DNA of 64,000 nt. Source: Trichomonas vaginalis G3. Its lineage: Eukaryota > Parabasalia > Trichomonadida > Trichomonadidae. This document shows positions 9,540 to 19,777 of the stretch, piece after piece. The notes under the pieces are model-generated. The model saw only the letters and a list, made by a program, of their open reading frames with translations. It made no database searches and was not told the origin of the DNA. The stretch covers positions 18,745,319-18,809,318 of the forward strand of contig NC_067206.1 of assembly GCF_026262505.1 (NCBI RefSeq). Direction: 5' to 3'. A program made the position numbers and the translations under genes. The stretch's first letter is position 1, and every line of letters begins with the position of its first letter.

Positions 9540-10115
9540 GCTCTGAATGTAAGGATATATTTTTAACGTTTTTCTCTCTTATCTCTATGTTTATTAAGCA
9601 TAGCTTCCTTAGAAAATTATTGTATTTCCTATAGCTTACCCGGTATAATATAGAAAGATCTTTGTTCTTCGCTTTATTATTTTTATATTCAAACTTTATG
9701 CTTACCATATCTTAATCTTCAATTTTTCATCTTTTAGTTCGTCGACAATTCGGATAACATATCTCCATTATTTGCCATTTTTTCTTACTTAGTATTTCAA
9801 GAACAATTGATCCAGCGTATTATTTTCAGTCTTTGTCGTTTTTTATTCGGTTATCGTGGTCTTTACAAGGAGTATATATTGTTAGGGTTCCGTATAAAAT
9901 TTGTAGTTGCAATTACTTATATTGTTTTATAATATTTTTTTCCACTTCTATTACGTCTTCTATAGGGTTATCCTTTATTTCGCTTCACATTCGCTAAATC
10001 TCTTTTTTGTCTTTTTGTTTCTGACTTCAATTATGACTCACAACAGTGTAATTTCTATTTCTACTACAAACAAGTTTCCAACTGTCCTGTTCCAATCATA
10101 ACTCAGCGTTTACAT
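9540..10115 (-). pseudogene. decayed NUMOD4-HNH endonuclease gene
   Basis: Reverse-strand match to the genes at 50261 and 51480. The start region (rc of TCGTTTCTGACTTC...CAGCG) lies near 9990-10110. Its position directly upstream of the polymerase differs from R, where HNH genes follow the block. Confidence 0.5.
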
Positions 10116-10169
10116 TCAATAAAATTAAATATTTTTTTTGAAAAATAGATTTTTGTCTTTATACATATC

Positions 10170-10715
10170 ACCAGTTACTATAGTCTGTTGACTCTCAACC
10201 CATACCCAGTAATGAAGTTGATTTTTTATTGATAACTAATAGCTTGTTTTGTTTGTTCTATGTCTTTCTGCTTCCCTTCTTCTATTGTTTTCGTCAACTT
10301 TCGGTTCACCTGATCTTTTACCTCACTTGCAGTATGGTTGTGTCCGTTCAACATCGTTTCATAAATGCATATCATTGTTTTTGGTTCCTTTCACTTTTTT
10401 TTGTTGTAAATTATAAATTTTTCCTCATAGTCATGAGATTTTTATATGTATACTGTTGTCAGTAAGTAACTTTTCATCTTTGTCTCGAAACTCCTTCAAC
10501 TTCATATCTAGTATTGTGAGAGTGTCGTGTTCTTTTTTGGTACATATCCGTTCCTTTCTTGAAAAGTGACTTTATAGTTAGGGTTTGTATTTCCAGACTG
10601 GCATTTGCTATTATTGAATTTTTCTCTTCATCTGATTCCTTGACAGTTTTGAACAAGTTGCTTCTTTGTTTGCTGATGTCCAAATCTACACTTCAACCTT
10701 TTCGGTACATTTCAT
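10170..10715 (-). pseudogene. decayed copy of 203-aa element protein
   Basis: Reverse-strand match to 41763-42374 with several indels; the residual segment DEEKNSIIANA is readable near 10610. The promoter repeat TTTACTGAGATGAA precedes the start, as in R. Confidence 0.6.
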
Positions 10716-10727
10716 CTCAGTAAAATA

Positions 10728-10881
10728 ATTTGTTTGTTTTGTTTTCACAAATTGGCTTGTTGTAGATTTTTTAGTTCGGTCCTAAAACTTTCCTGAAGTA
10801 TAGAGAACTAGGACAAACACGTGTGTTATACTGCTGATCGACAAATCCATCTTGACCCATTTTCAATGTGTATTGTTCATT
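10728..10881 (-). pseudogene. decayed copy of 55-aa element protein
   Basis: Reverse-strand match to 41589-41756. The start is behind TTTACTG(G)AGCATGAA. Frameshifted. Confidence 0.5.
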
Positions 10882-10904
10882 TCATGCTCCAGTAAAAATA
10901 TTTA

Positions 10905-11305
10905 CATCCCCAGTTTGAGGCGGTTGCGGTTGGATTGACTTGTATATCCCACTTGTTGTGCATGGTTATATCCTCTGTTAAGATCTTTTCACCTTGTCCA
11001 TTAGTGTGTCCTGCTGGTTAAGTAGTCTATTTGTTTTATAGTAGTTTCCTGCTTGTCTTCTACATTGTCATCGCATCCGTGAACTTTTCCTCTTGTTAGG
11101 AATTTGCAATAAAGATTTGCGCATCCGTTTGCTAACCATCCCAACCTTTTTCTGTCAGTTGTTATATAGGTTGGCTCTTTCTCTTTAAGAATTACCTAAT
11201 GTACTCAATTATCTTCCTTCCAACTCCAATACACTTCTGCTATTGTCCCACTGCGGGCCTAAAATCTGGATTGCAACTCCTTTGCTAATTCGCCAAAGAA
11301 CCCAT
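10905..11305 (-). pseudogene. decayed amphipathic (protein VI-like) gene
   Basis: Reverse-strand match to 41169-41570; the Pro/Gln end and the NNQ-rich part are readable at 10905-10960. Frameshifted repeatedly. Confidence 0.55.
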
Positions 11306-11309
11306 TTCT

Positions 11310-12205
11310 ATGGGTAAAAATGCGATCAAAAACAAGACCCCTTGTTATCTAATCGACAAAGAAAGCACTCATTAAAAAATCTTTAGTTCATACACCAAAT
11401 GTGGTTTATATCATTGGAACATTCTGATGGTTATAGAGAAGATGGACACTCTACTGGCTAATATTTGTCGTCAAAACACAGATACTGTGACCATACATTA
11501 CAGTCCAAAATATTTAGATTGAAAACTGCTTTTGACAATATTCGTTGACAAATACCATCAAACAAAACTGCATCTGACTGTGAACTTTCTTTCAAATCAG
11601 ACGATATTAAAAACTATCTGCGTTCAAAAATGTAAACCAATATTCATTGTCGACCAAACCATCTGCATCTTGGTGTCATACAGTGCTATAAAATGCTTCG
11701 ATTCATACTCAACAGATTGATAAGGTCATTGCTACCGAATTTCGAAATTTGATGTTGAGTTTATATTATACAACACCAAGATTATATATGTATTACGATT
11801 GCATTTAGATAAGATCAAGTTTTAAATATTATCAAAGTAACGAAGAAAAGTTGCCGAACACTCCCCTGAAGAAATGAAACAACCCGACTTAGAGAAAGGA
11901 CTATATATTTAATAGTTTAGTCAAAAGAGACAAACAAGAAAGAATGCCGTTTCAAACTTAAGAAGGTGACAAAGTAAAATAGAAATACCTAAACGCGACC
12001 CATATTAAATACTATTGATAGACAACAATGGAACTCGACAGTACTCACATTCTTGTTCGTAATTAAATAGAAGAAGTATACAAGAGAAATTTAAGAAGTT
12101 GTTTAGGCAAACATGGCAAAATGTACAGACTGCAACAGAGATAAAATAACTATTGTCAGACCTCGTTTCAAATCTGTCAAAGTTCAGTGGTATAACTTTC
12201 ATTAA
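11310..12205 (+). pseudogene. decayed Maverick integrase
   Basis: Plus-strand counterpart of 40196-41151. The segment with IFVDKYHQTKLHL and the LGVI region (about 11530-11700) and the C-terminal SH3-like tail (about 11960-12190) are readable. Multiple indels. Confidence 0.65.
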
Positions 12206-12214
12206 ACAGTTCTA

Positions 12215-14100
12215 ACCATATAGACAACTCTGACGAATATGTATAAGAAGTGAAAAATGACGACTAAGCAATTCCTATACCATGCGTAAATACTCATGTA
12301 ATGCATTGATGTCTTACTTTGTCCCGTTGTTTGTGTATACCCTAAAGCAAATGTTAGTGGTTTCCTCTCCCTGAGTGTCAGCTCCAGTAACATTTTATAG
12401 CAAACTTAACGTCTCTTTACATCATATCCTTTACCTTTTGTCATTCTGACCAATCCAATATCTATGCTTATGCCAACCTGCTTGAGATGTACTTTAATCT
12501 AGTGTGACTGTGTGCAGTAAGTTTTCACCTGAAATCGTTTTACTTCCACCTGTTTCCTTTGAAGATTTGCACAATACAAAAACCTGTCGACTATTTGTTC
12601 CCATGCACCAACACAAACATTACTTGAGGACTCTTGCTTCCATAGATTATAATAGAACCTACTGGGTTCTAAATCAAACATATTAGTTTATAGATGTCTT
12701 TTGCTTAAAATATAGTGCAACTATTTCAGGTTCTTCTGGTTGTGTTAGATATTTTTATAATATAATCTTATGTTTTCAGGTAGTAAAGTCTTGCTATAAA
12801 TTATTTTCTGTCATTTCATAATATATACTATTCTCGTTTTTTCTATTGCATTATATCTTTTATATCTATAAAAATCTAATATAATGTTAGCTTTTGTTCA
12901 TCTAACATGTGTGTTCTAACGTCATCTCCATAGTCATAATAATATGGTGCTGACTGGTCAGGCAATGTCATATCTGCCATTTCATAAACTCTTAATATTT
13001 CTTTTGTCTCGTCTATATAAGTTAAGTAGCAGTTGTTGTCTAATGAACTTTAACTTGTGTACACTCACTCTTTTTATAGCTTACATACATTTCATTGTTT
13101 TTTTCGGAATGAGTTTATACCGTGTACCATTTTCTAAGGACTGTACAAACTCCCATCATAAATATATTTTTTCTTCATAGACGAAAAGTCACCAACCATA
13201 GTTTCAATATTTTTTGTTCCAACTAAACTTTGTATATTTTCATTGACATATGTTTTATCTGCTTTCTTTTCAAGGCTAACGTTTAAGTCTGTTATTTCAG
13301 AAGATGTATGTGTATGTCCAACGTCACTTTTCCTGTTTAAGGTTCTTGTAAGTTTGTAATAATTGCAATGTATGTGTATGTCCAACTCACTTTTCCTGTT
13401 TAAGGTTTCTTGTAAGTTTGTAATATTTGCAATGGTATGTGTATGTCCAACGTCACTTTTCCTGTTTTAGGTTTCTTGTAAGTTTGTAATATTTGAATGG
13501 TATGTGTATGTCAACGTCACTTTCCTGTTTAAGGTTTCTTGTAAGTTTGTAATATTTGCAATGTATGTGTTATGAGTCTTTTTTAGAATATTCGTTTTCA
13601 GCTCTTGTCACTTCACTTGACATTTTATTGTCAACATATGTTTTGTCAGCTTTGTTGTCAACATCTGCTTTTGTTGCATATGTTGCATCTCTCTGTCATT
13701 TCTTCTTGACTTTTTCAATGACATACTCTTTGTCAGCTTTGTTGTCAAATCTGCTTTTTGCATATGTTGCATCTGCTCTGTCATGTTCTTCTTGAACTTT
13801 TTCAATGACATACTCTTTGTCAGCTTTGTTGTCAAACTCTGCTTTCAAAAGAAGTTCATCTATATGGTTCTCGTTTAAAGTTCTTTTGTTGATTTATACA
13901 AACAGTATATGGTTCCTATTTGTCTTGAAATAGAAACTCATCTGTCATTGGGTTTAATGTCAGTTTTAAGTTTCCTTCTTTCAATGACTCATATCTTAGA
14001 ATAGTTTGAAAAGTTGTTGTGTTCTTATTTAGAGCTTGCAAAATGAGTTGTCGTTGTGTTTTATTTCTTCATAGACGCTGTTTCTTTCGACATTTTTATT
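12215..14100 (-). pseudogene. decayed tail-fibre gene with expanded repeats
   Basis: Reverse-strand counterpart of 38904-40199, but about 600 bp longer. The extra length comes from repeats. The ~66-bp unit encoding GHTHTIANITNLQETLNRKSD occurs about four times (13300-13565) against two plus a partial in R. The DKEYV/KADV unit at 13610-13850 occurs about three times. All frames are broken by indels. Confidence 0.65.
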
Positions 14101-14111
14101 CTAGATAAAAT

Positions 14112-14943
14112 ATGCTTTCAATAGAAAAAGAAAATTCAAGAGTTGCTAAACTAAACCATTAGATGAACTTTTACTAATGTCGGTCAAAAGTTTGAGACAG
14201 AACCGTAAAGCATGAAGGCTATCGTTTTGACTACCCGTTAAGATGGTTAAGAGACCCATCGTACAAAAATATGCTTTCGTAGAATGAAGTTTGTGTCTGT
14301 AGAAGATAAAAGTTTTCCATTTATTGTAAGGTTTCATATAGATTATATATCTGAAGGGAAACGAAAATGTGGAAGAAATTGAGCTAATACAAGTTGACCT
14401 TTCATCTTCTCTACAGACTCTGCGTTAAAAAATATAGAAGATAAAATAAATTCATGTTATGCAAAATATGCTGATGAATATGCAATACCGAGAGCACACT
14501 TTATGTGAAAATGTATATGACAACAAAATTCACAAGTGTCATTTCAAATCTACGAAGACAATCCAAAGAAAGACGAACAAATATATACAGAATTCACTGC
14601 AATGTCATATTTATTTGCAAAGAATGTTAAATCAGAAAGTCGAACTTCCTTTAGCAAATATTTACAGTCGATATTCAAGAGATGACACATATTTATTAAA
14701 GATGTTTTCGACCCAGCTGCTTATTGTTCATGCTTCATTTTCTGGCGCCCAAAACTCTTTCTTATGCTTGGCAAATGATTTACGAAAAACCTACAAAGTT
14801 ATACAACCACCAGTGGAGTATTTCAGACTTTCAAGTATGGTTTACTACAGATGGAAGAAAAGAATAATTCCATTATACCATGCGTTTTACTTAGAACTTA
14901 GTTATATTACAATACTATCGAACGGTAAAAATATAACTTTTTA
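14112..14943 (+). pseudogene. decayed copy of ~280-aa element gene
   Basis: Counterpart of 38041-38885. Here the start ATGCTTTCAATAGAAAAAG is intact, which identifies the true start of this family. Several downstream indels break the frame. Confidence 0.6.
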
Positions 14944-15190
14944 ATACGGTTGAGGTGTTGATTTGGTTGCCAACTAGACTGTGGTGCAGTTCAGGGTGTG
15001 TATAACAGAGCTTGCTTCTTCTGTTCAGGGTTTATATAATACCAACGATGACCTACCTCTTTTACCTATTTTGACACCGTTCCAAATTCCTCTTCCTACG
15101 GTTTTTATTCCATTCCATTACTCTTCCAACATTTCGAAAGAAGTTTCCATATACTATAAAGAAACCATTTTACTATATGTAAAATCTATA
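14943..15190 (-). pseudogene. decayed Gly/Trp amphipathic peptide gene
   Basis: Reverse-strand counterpart of 37797-38035. The Pro/Gln-rich tail is readable at 14943-15000. Frameshifted. Confidence 0.5.
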
Positions 15191-15244
15191 TGTCCGCCTA
15201 GTCTCTACGTTTCCTGTTGTTCCATAGCATTCTTTAACTGGAGC

Positions 15245-15541
15245 TCATACATTCTGTTTCTCCTCTGGTAGAAAATATTCTGGGTCAACTCCTGTGTTCG
15301 CGTCATCTTATAAGTTGTTAATCCCACTTCAGGTTTGTATAAAACTCTTTCCATCTCATATTTGCATACCATGGTGGCAAACCTAACCCAGCGTCATTTG
15401 ACATGGCAGTTTGCATTTGTACATCTGTTGGCACTTGACCATAGTTTGCCATTGCAGTTTGTATTCTAACTTCATTTGGAATATTCTCTGGGTTTGGTTG
15501 TCCAGGTTGCTGTGCATTCGCTAAGTTCTGTGCGTCCATTT
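15245..15541 (-). pseudogene. Gln/Pro-rich element protein, truncated by frameshift
   Basis: Starts MDAQNLANAQQPGQPNPEN and stays open for 73 codons (15318-15539), longer than the R copy's first frame. It then shifts frame. Two similar segments (IQTAMANYG, MQTAMSNDA) form a short internal repeat. Homologue of 37420-37718. Confidence 0.55.
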
Positions 15542-15559
15542 ATTATTAGATAAAAATAT

Positions 15560-15695
15560 CTTCTTACGAGTACATATTCTGAACATTTGCAGGCATTGGT
15601 TCATCTTCATATTCTCTATATCTTTCTGCCACGTCAATAAGTAAATGACACAATGGAAAAACCTAAAACAAGTAGTCCTATTTCAAACCACATTA
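15560..15695 (-). pseudogene. small membrane peptide, frameshifted
   Basis: Reverse-strand counterpart of 37265-37396 (43-aa peptide with one membrane segment); one T is missing from a T-run, shifting the frame after about 17 codons. Confidence 0.5.
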
Positions 15696-15696
15696 C

Positions 15697-16461
15697 TTAC
15701 TAGTAAAATTTCTTTGTTATGACACTTTCTCCAGTTTATAGGACCTCTCTCATATTCTATCTTATCGTATCTAAACTCATAGTCATGTATGTCCTCTAAC
15801 CATCTCAGCACTTTCCAAACACATTTTATCGGATGTAAAGTAAAGCATGGATGGTTATGTAAAACGTCTAAATTTCTAAAGAGTCTCTCAAAGTCCAGTC
15901 TACTTGGTATTGAAATCCATTGTGTTATAGAACGGCGGGTCCACTATAAAGAAAACATTTTCCTTGTCTTTATTTTTCATACAACTCTGTCCAATAGTCT
16001 CACAACTCTATACCCTCAATATATTTTCTATGTTCTCTTTGAAAACATTTGTATAGTTAAGATATAAAACTTTTGACATAAGTGTTTCAATGTCATGAAC
16101 TCTTATAGCACCACTTATATATGTCTAGCAGATATACTATCCAGTCAATTATACTCTGCCTTTTCAAAACTCTCTGACATATTTTTCTTATCTAATGGTA
16201 TACGTTCCATCTTACCTATAGGTATTTTTCTTTTAACTCTTTCAATATTTTGTTTGTGTCTGGTATATGTTTGAGATGTCTATATGTTGTCGAAGTCATT
16301 GCATATAATCTTTGAGTCAGAAATATTGTATGGCACAAATGGATATATAGAACTTCACCGAACAAGTTACAAATGTTAGACCATTCGGTAGTTTCTTAAA
16401 TCTCTCAATAGATACTTTACATCTACTCTTATTTCCAAAGAAAGGTACGGGTTGAATTCAT
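15697..16461 (-). pseudogene. decayed adenine-N6 DNA methyltransferase
   Basis: Reverse-strand counterpart of 36463-37280. DPPFY-coding sequence is readable near 15920-15945 and the FFGNKSR-coding sequence near 16425-16445. Indels break the frame. It is the first gene inside the terminal repeat, as in R. Confidence 0.65.
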
Positions 16462-16564
16462 TACGGTAATTCTAATTGGTCGTAAATTGTCAAATTAAAT
16501 TATAAGAATATTGTTAATAATTATATAATAAAAATTTTTTTCCTGAAAGTGACAGAAAAGTGAC

Positions 16565-16602
16565 GGGGGCTAGAGGCACGAAGTGCCTGGAACCCCACTA
16601 CC
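16565..16602 (-). repeat. Maverick terminal inverted repeat, element L
   Basis: Read on the minus strand: GGTAGTGGGGTTCCAGGCAC and TTCGTGCCTCTAGCCCCC. It matches 36173-36211 except for two 1-nt differences. It contains a short stem GGCAC/GTGCC with a TTC loop. It marks the junction with host DNA. Confidence 0.85.
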
Positions 16603-16626
16603 TTTTTTTTTTTTTTTTTTTTTTTT
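16603..16626. repeat. T24 tract at element/host junction
   Basis: Uninterrupted T-run abutting the terminal repeat. In element orientation this is an A-tract directly outside GGTAGTGGGG, as at 36140-36172. Confidence 0.9.
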
Positions 16627-17597
16627 ATTTTGAAAACAATTAATTTTCATAAGGAAATAATCATTTTCTTATTCATCATAGTCACAATAGTGGTTATGAA
16701 CTTAGCTAGAGAGCAACATCTGCCGTTAAAGATATATAATACAGAGATGTTCATATATAAGTGATATCTCTCTTCGAGATCAAAGACTTAAAAGTCAACA
16801 AGAGATCCACAATTTTGAATATCTTAATTCACATGAAAATAGCTAATTTTCCAATAAAAACATGAACTCATGAAAAGTCGAATATCAGACGCCTTATCTT
16901 CTCTTCAATTTGATGAAATCATGGATTCAACTATCAAAACAAAACGAGAATGCATTTAATTCAATAAAATAGAGACTTTTATAGTTTTACAAAGATGACT
17001 GTTTTATAAATGAACAAATAATGTGTTCCACATTAGGAAACGAATCAACAATCATGCATCAATTCACGAAATTTCATTTTAAATGCAACGCTTGATACCA
17101 ATGTATTTTTAAATTATAACCAATGTAACCTACATAGTTTTGCAATATTTTCATGAACTTGACTTGTCATTGCTATTCACTCCCATATAATTTGTTTATT
17201 TATGTATTTATGTGGTTTACAAAACAATCTAAATCAAAATTAAATCCTTCTTCCTATGCAAAGTTTCCTTATCGATGTTAAACATAGAAAAGATCATATT
17301 ATAACATTCAATTATGAGAAATGCCTCATAATATTACTAGTTTTATTACATTGAAGCTATTTTTCAACAATTTCGAAATTTCTTTATCGCATAGTTTAGG
17401 AATCTATTGTAAACATAATTAATGTTGAAATATTTGATATATTTTAATAAATCAATGGAAAAAGGCGAAATTTAATAAATTTATAATTTGAAAGTTGGTA
17501 TTTTTGAGAAAACTCATAACAAAAAATAATGTATATCTATATGCCATTATAGATCGCCATCAAAAAGGAGTGAAAAAGAATGAAGCGGTTTGGTCGT
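16627..17597. other. AT-rich host intergenic region
   Basis: No gene, RNA or repeat family recognised; very AT-rich. The right part is the upstream region of L26. Confidence 0.6.
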
Positions 17598-17604
17598 CCT
17601 TTTT
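17598..17604 (+). promoter_or_regulatory. CCTTT (M5-like) core promoter box
   Basis: CCTTTTT four bases before the L26 start codon. In T. vaginalis the M5 motif (CCTTT) serves as an initiator near the start codon of many genes lacking Inr. Assignment is by motif and position only. Confidence 0.5.
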
Positions 17605-17607
17605 CTC

Positions 17608-18024
17608 ATGGTTAAAACTAACCCATTCCTCTCATCCCAGGCCAAGAAGACAAGAAAGGCTTTCTTCAATGCTACAAAGGATGACAAGCACCGCCAGCTT
17701 TCTGCTAAGCTCAACAAGGAGCAGGCTGAAACACATGGTGTTAAGCAACTCCCAATCCGCAGAGATGATGAAGTTTCCATCAACTCTGGCAAGTTCGCCG
17801 GCCGTGAGGGCAAGGTTATCGCCGTCAAGCTTTCTGAGAACCGCATCGTTGTCGATTCCTTCACACGCGAAAAGCTCAATGGTCAGACAGTTCATGTTTC
17901 TGTTCACCCATCCAACTGCCTTATCACAAAGCTCAAGATGGATAAGCAGCGTAAGGAACTCATCGAACGCCGCCGTGCTGGCCGCGAGAAAATCCTTGCT
18001 AAGCTTGGCCACAACAAGAAGTAA
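17608..18024 (+). CDS. RPL26: 60S ribosomal protein L26 (uL24)
   Basis: 138 aa from ATG 17608 (MVKTNPFLSSQAKKTRKAFF). An upstream in-frame TTG at 17590 was not used because ATG gives the family-typical N-terminus. The KOW motif spans about residues 48-80 (DEVSINSGKFAGREGKVIAV) and a basic C-terminal helix follows. It is a large-subunit protein contacting 25S/5.8S rRNA near the exit tunnel. Codon use is rich in C-ending codons, unlike its neighbours, as expected for a highly expressed gene. The stop is TAAA, matching the trichomonad poly(A) signal that overlaps the stop codon. Confidence 0.95.
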   Translation: MVKTNPFLSSQAKKTRKAFFNATKDDKHRQLSAKLNKEQAETHGVKQLPIRRDDEVSINSGKFAGREGKVIAVKLSENRIVVDSFTREKLNGQTVHVSVHPSNCLITKLKMDKQRKELIERRRAGREKILAKLGHNKK

Positions 18025-18259
18025 ATTGCTTTAATTATTCGAGAAATAAATAAAACTTTTCGATATAAGTATACATTTCAATAATAAAGGTAAAAAAAAG
18101 GAATTTTTTGAAAAATATTATATTTTCTTTTTTTTGTTTTAATTTCCAAACATAATAGTTGTAGAATACTTTAGATCGTGCTTTTCTTTTGCATGTTTCT
18201 TAAAACATAAATAAATAAAAAAAAATTGCAATCTTTTCCTGATTTCTTTGAGAATAATC

Positions 18260-18703
18260 TTAATTATCTTCATCTTCTTCATCTTCAATTTCATTATCGT
18301 CACCAAATGGATCCCCGATATTTGTTCCATTATGATTTTCTCTCATTAAAGGTGTAGGAACAGGATTGTTATCAAACGGAGAGACATACACACCTCTCTT
18401 GGGTCCTTCTGACTCACCGGTAAGTCCTTGAGCTGCTCTAATTTTAGCGATGATAGATTCCATTTGATTTGCAGCTTGTTCTGGGGCAGGAGCTGGTTTG
18501 GGTTTCTCAACCTTAGGTTCTGGTGGCTTTGGAGCTTCTGTTGCTTTTTCGATTACATGTAAATATTGTGTTTCTGGGATTGGGGTCTCTAAAAATGTCT
18601 TATGTACATAGTCTACGACCGGATTTTGGCCTTGTGTAAATTCTCTCTGATATTTTGTTCTTGAAAATGCATAATATAGGTCAAGTTCCTTTGTTTGATA
18701 CAT
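18260..18703 (-). CDS. uncharacterised acidic-tailed protein (147 aa)
   Basis: Intact single-exon ORF. A Tyr/Phe-rich N-terminus (MYQTKELDLYYAFSRTKYQR) is followed by a Pro/Lys/Glu linker (about 75-95), a helix with MESIIAKIRAAQGL and a strongly acidic C-terminus (EIEDEEDEDN). No known domain recognised. An Inr lies 11 bp upstream. Convergent with L26; about 235 bp separate the stops. Likely a real host gene given the Inr and normal composition. Confidence 0.75.
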   Translation of the reverse strand: MYQTKELDLYYAFSRTKYQREFTQGQNPVVDYVHKTFLETPIPETQYLHVIEKATEAPKPPEPKVEKPKPAPAPEQAANQMESIIAKIRAAQGLTGESEGPKRGVYVSPFDNNPVPTPLMRENHNGTNIGDPFGDDNEIEDEEDEDN

Positions 18704-18713
18704 TTTTGAAGGT

Positions 18714-18723
18714 AAAATTATGA
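18714..18723 (-). promoter_or_regulatory. trichomonad Inr (TCATAATTTT)
   Basis: Matches the T. vaginalis initiator consensus TCAYWWTWTT on the minus strand, 10 nt before the ATG of the 147-aa gene. Transcription is expected to start at its A. Confidence 0.7.
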
Positions 18724-19541
18724 CAAAAAAGTGTCAAAATTAAAAACCACCATTTATGGCACTGTTGAATAGATATTCAGAATTTCTTCTTCGTCTTCAA
18801 TTGTAGGTTGGAAGCATTCATATTTGATACCTTTATAATATAATAACATTGGTTATTGCCTATTATATGGTTTGATGATGCATGAAAATTCGTTTATTAA
18901 AGTTCTGGAAATAATTTAATACCTTTAACACGAATTGTGGAAATACTATCAATCAATCAAAGTGAGGTTTGGAGAGGTATTTTGTTATTTGCAATGAATT
19001 CTATAATTTTTAGCCAATTCTATCGGTGCGGAGAGGTTTGAGTACTTTATGAGGGTCTGTTCGTCAGAAAGTATACATTTATAAACTTTCTGACACTAGA
19101 AAATTTTTGTTCCTTTCAAAGTTTTTGACAGTGTCAAAAAGTATTCATCGAGGTTCTCAATTTTCCATCGACCTAATTCGAAATCTTTATGGTTATTATT
19201 TTCCTAATTAAAAAAAAAACAAGCAGTCCAGCATTTCGAAGTGATTTATGAAATTAATTCATATATTTTGAACATGATATCTCATAGGATAAATAATAAA
19301 ATTAACTGCTTAGAATCGAATTTTGAGCATGATTTATTATTGAAATTATTTGATCATTGAATTTTCGGCGATTTAAATAGATCAAACCACAGTACAATAT
19401 AACTAAAATTGATATATGATATTAGTTTAAAAACGATTAGTCAAAAATAAGTCACGAAAATATGAAATTTAGATAGCTAATTTGATTTAATTAAAGACGG
19501 CGAAAAAAGTGCAGCAAGTTTGTATTATATATAGCGCGTTC
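18724..19541. other. host intergenic region
   Basis: AT-rich. An imperfect inverted repeat of the type TTTCTGACACT/AGTGTCAAAAA lies at about 19085-19140. No ORF or RNA gene recognised. Confidence 0.5.
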
Positions 19542-19718
19542 TATCGGCGCGCAGCTTCGCTGCGCGCCGATATAAGCTAGAAAAAAATTCTCTGACATAT
19601 GATTATTTTTGATTCAAATGCTGTTCGGCATTAAAAGCAAAAATAATCATATATCTGAGAATTACACTTTTCCGACATTTTTGGGTCGCTTCGCGCCCCT
19701 GACAAAACGTCGGAAAAG
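19542..19718. repeat. triple-hairpin GC-rich island
   Basis: Three consecutive inverted repeats. The first is 19542-19572 with perfect 14-bp arms TATCGGCGCGCAGC around TTC. The second is 19587-19611 with 19638-19662, 25-bp arms with two mismatches. The third is 19667-19676 with 19709-19718, perfect 10-bp arms CTTTTCCGAC, and encloses a nested GGGTCGC/GCGCCCC stem. Strikingly GC-rich in AT-rich DNA; possibly a small mobile element or structured RNA. It lies just upstream of a duplicated ankyrin gene. Confidence 0.85.
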
Positions 19719-19777
19719 TTTAAATTTACCAACTTTTATATGGTAAAACGCAAATGTGTCATTTTTAAAAATTTTTA

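Larger units (their letters stand above)
1..16602 (-). mobile_element. Maverick/Polinton element copy L (one end only)
   Basis: Large DNA transposon/virus-like element, read right to left from its terminal repeat at 16565-16602. It carries recognisable copies of the adenine methyltransferase, tail-fibre protein, integrase, family-B polymerase, KilA-N proteins, packaging ATPase and SF3 helicase, in the same order as element R on the right of the window. The outer end lies beyond the window start. Positions 1-5900 differ from the R copy by scattered single-base deletions. About 6000-16500 is much more disrupted. The gene set (protein-primed polymerase, retroviral-type integrase, packaging ATPase) defines Mavericks; assignment to T. 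vaginalis is inference. Confidence 0.85.

Noticed and set aside
16565-16602. GGCAC-TTC-GTGCC stem as a bacterial-type terminator followed by T-run
   Set aside because: It is part of the element terminal repeat, repeated at 36173-36211, and the homopolymer lies at the host junction in a eukaryote.
17495-18034. Long plus-strand and minus-strand ORFs overlapping L26
   Set aside because: Shadows of the C-rich L26 coding sequence in other frames; the L26 frame has family motifs and promoter box.
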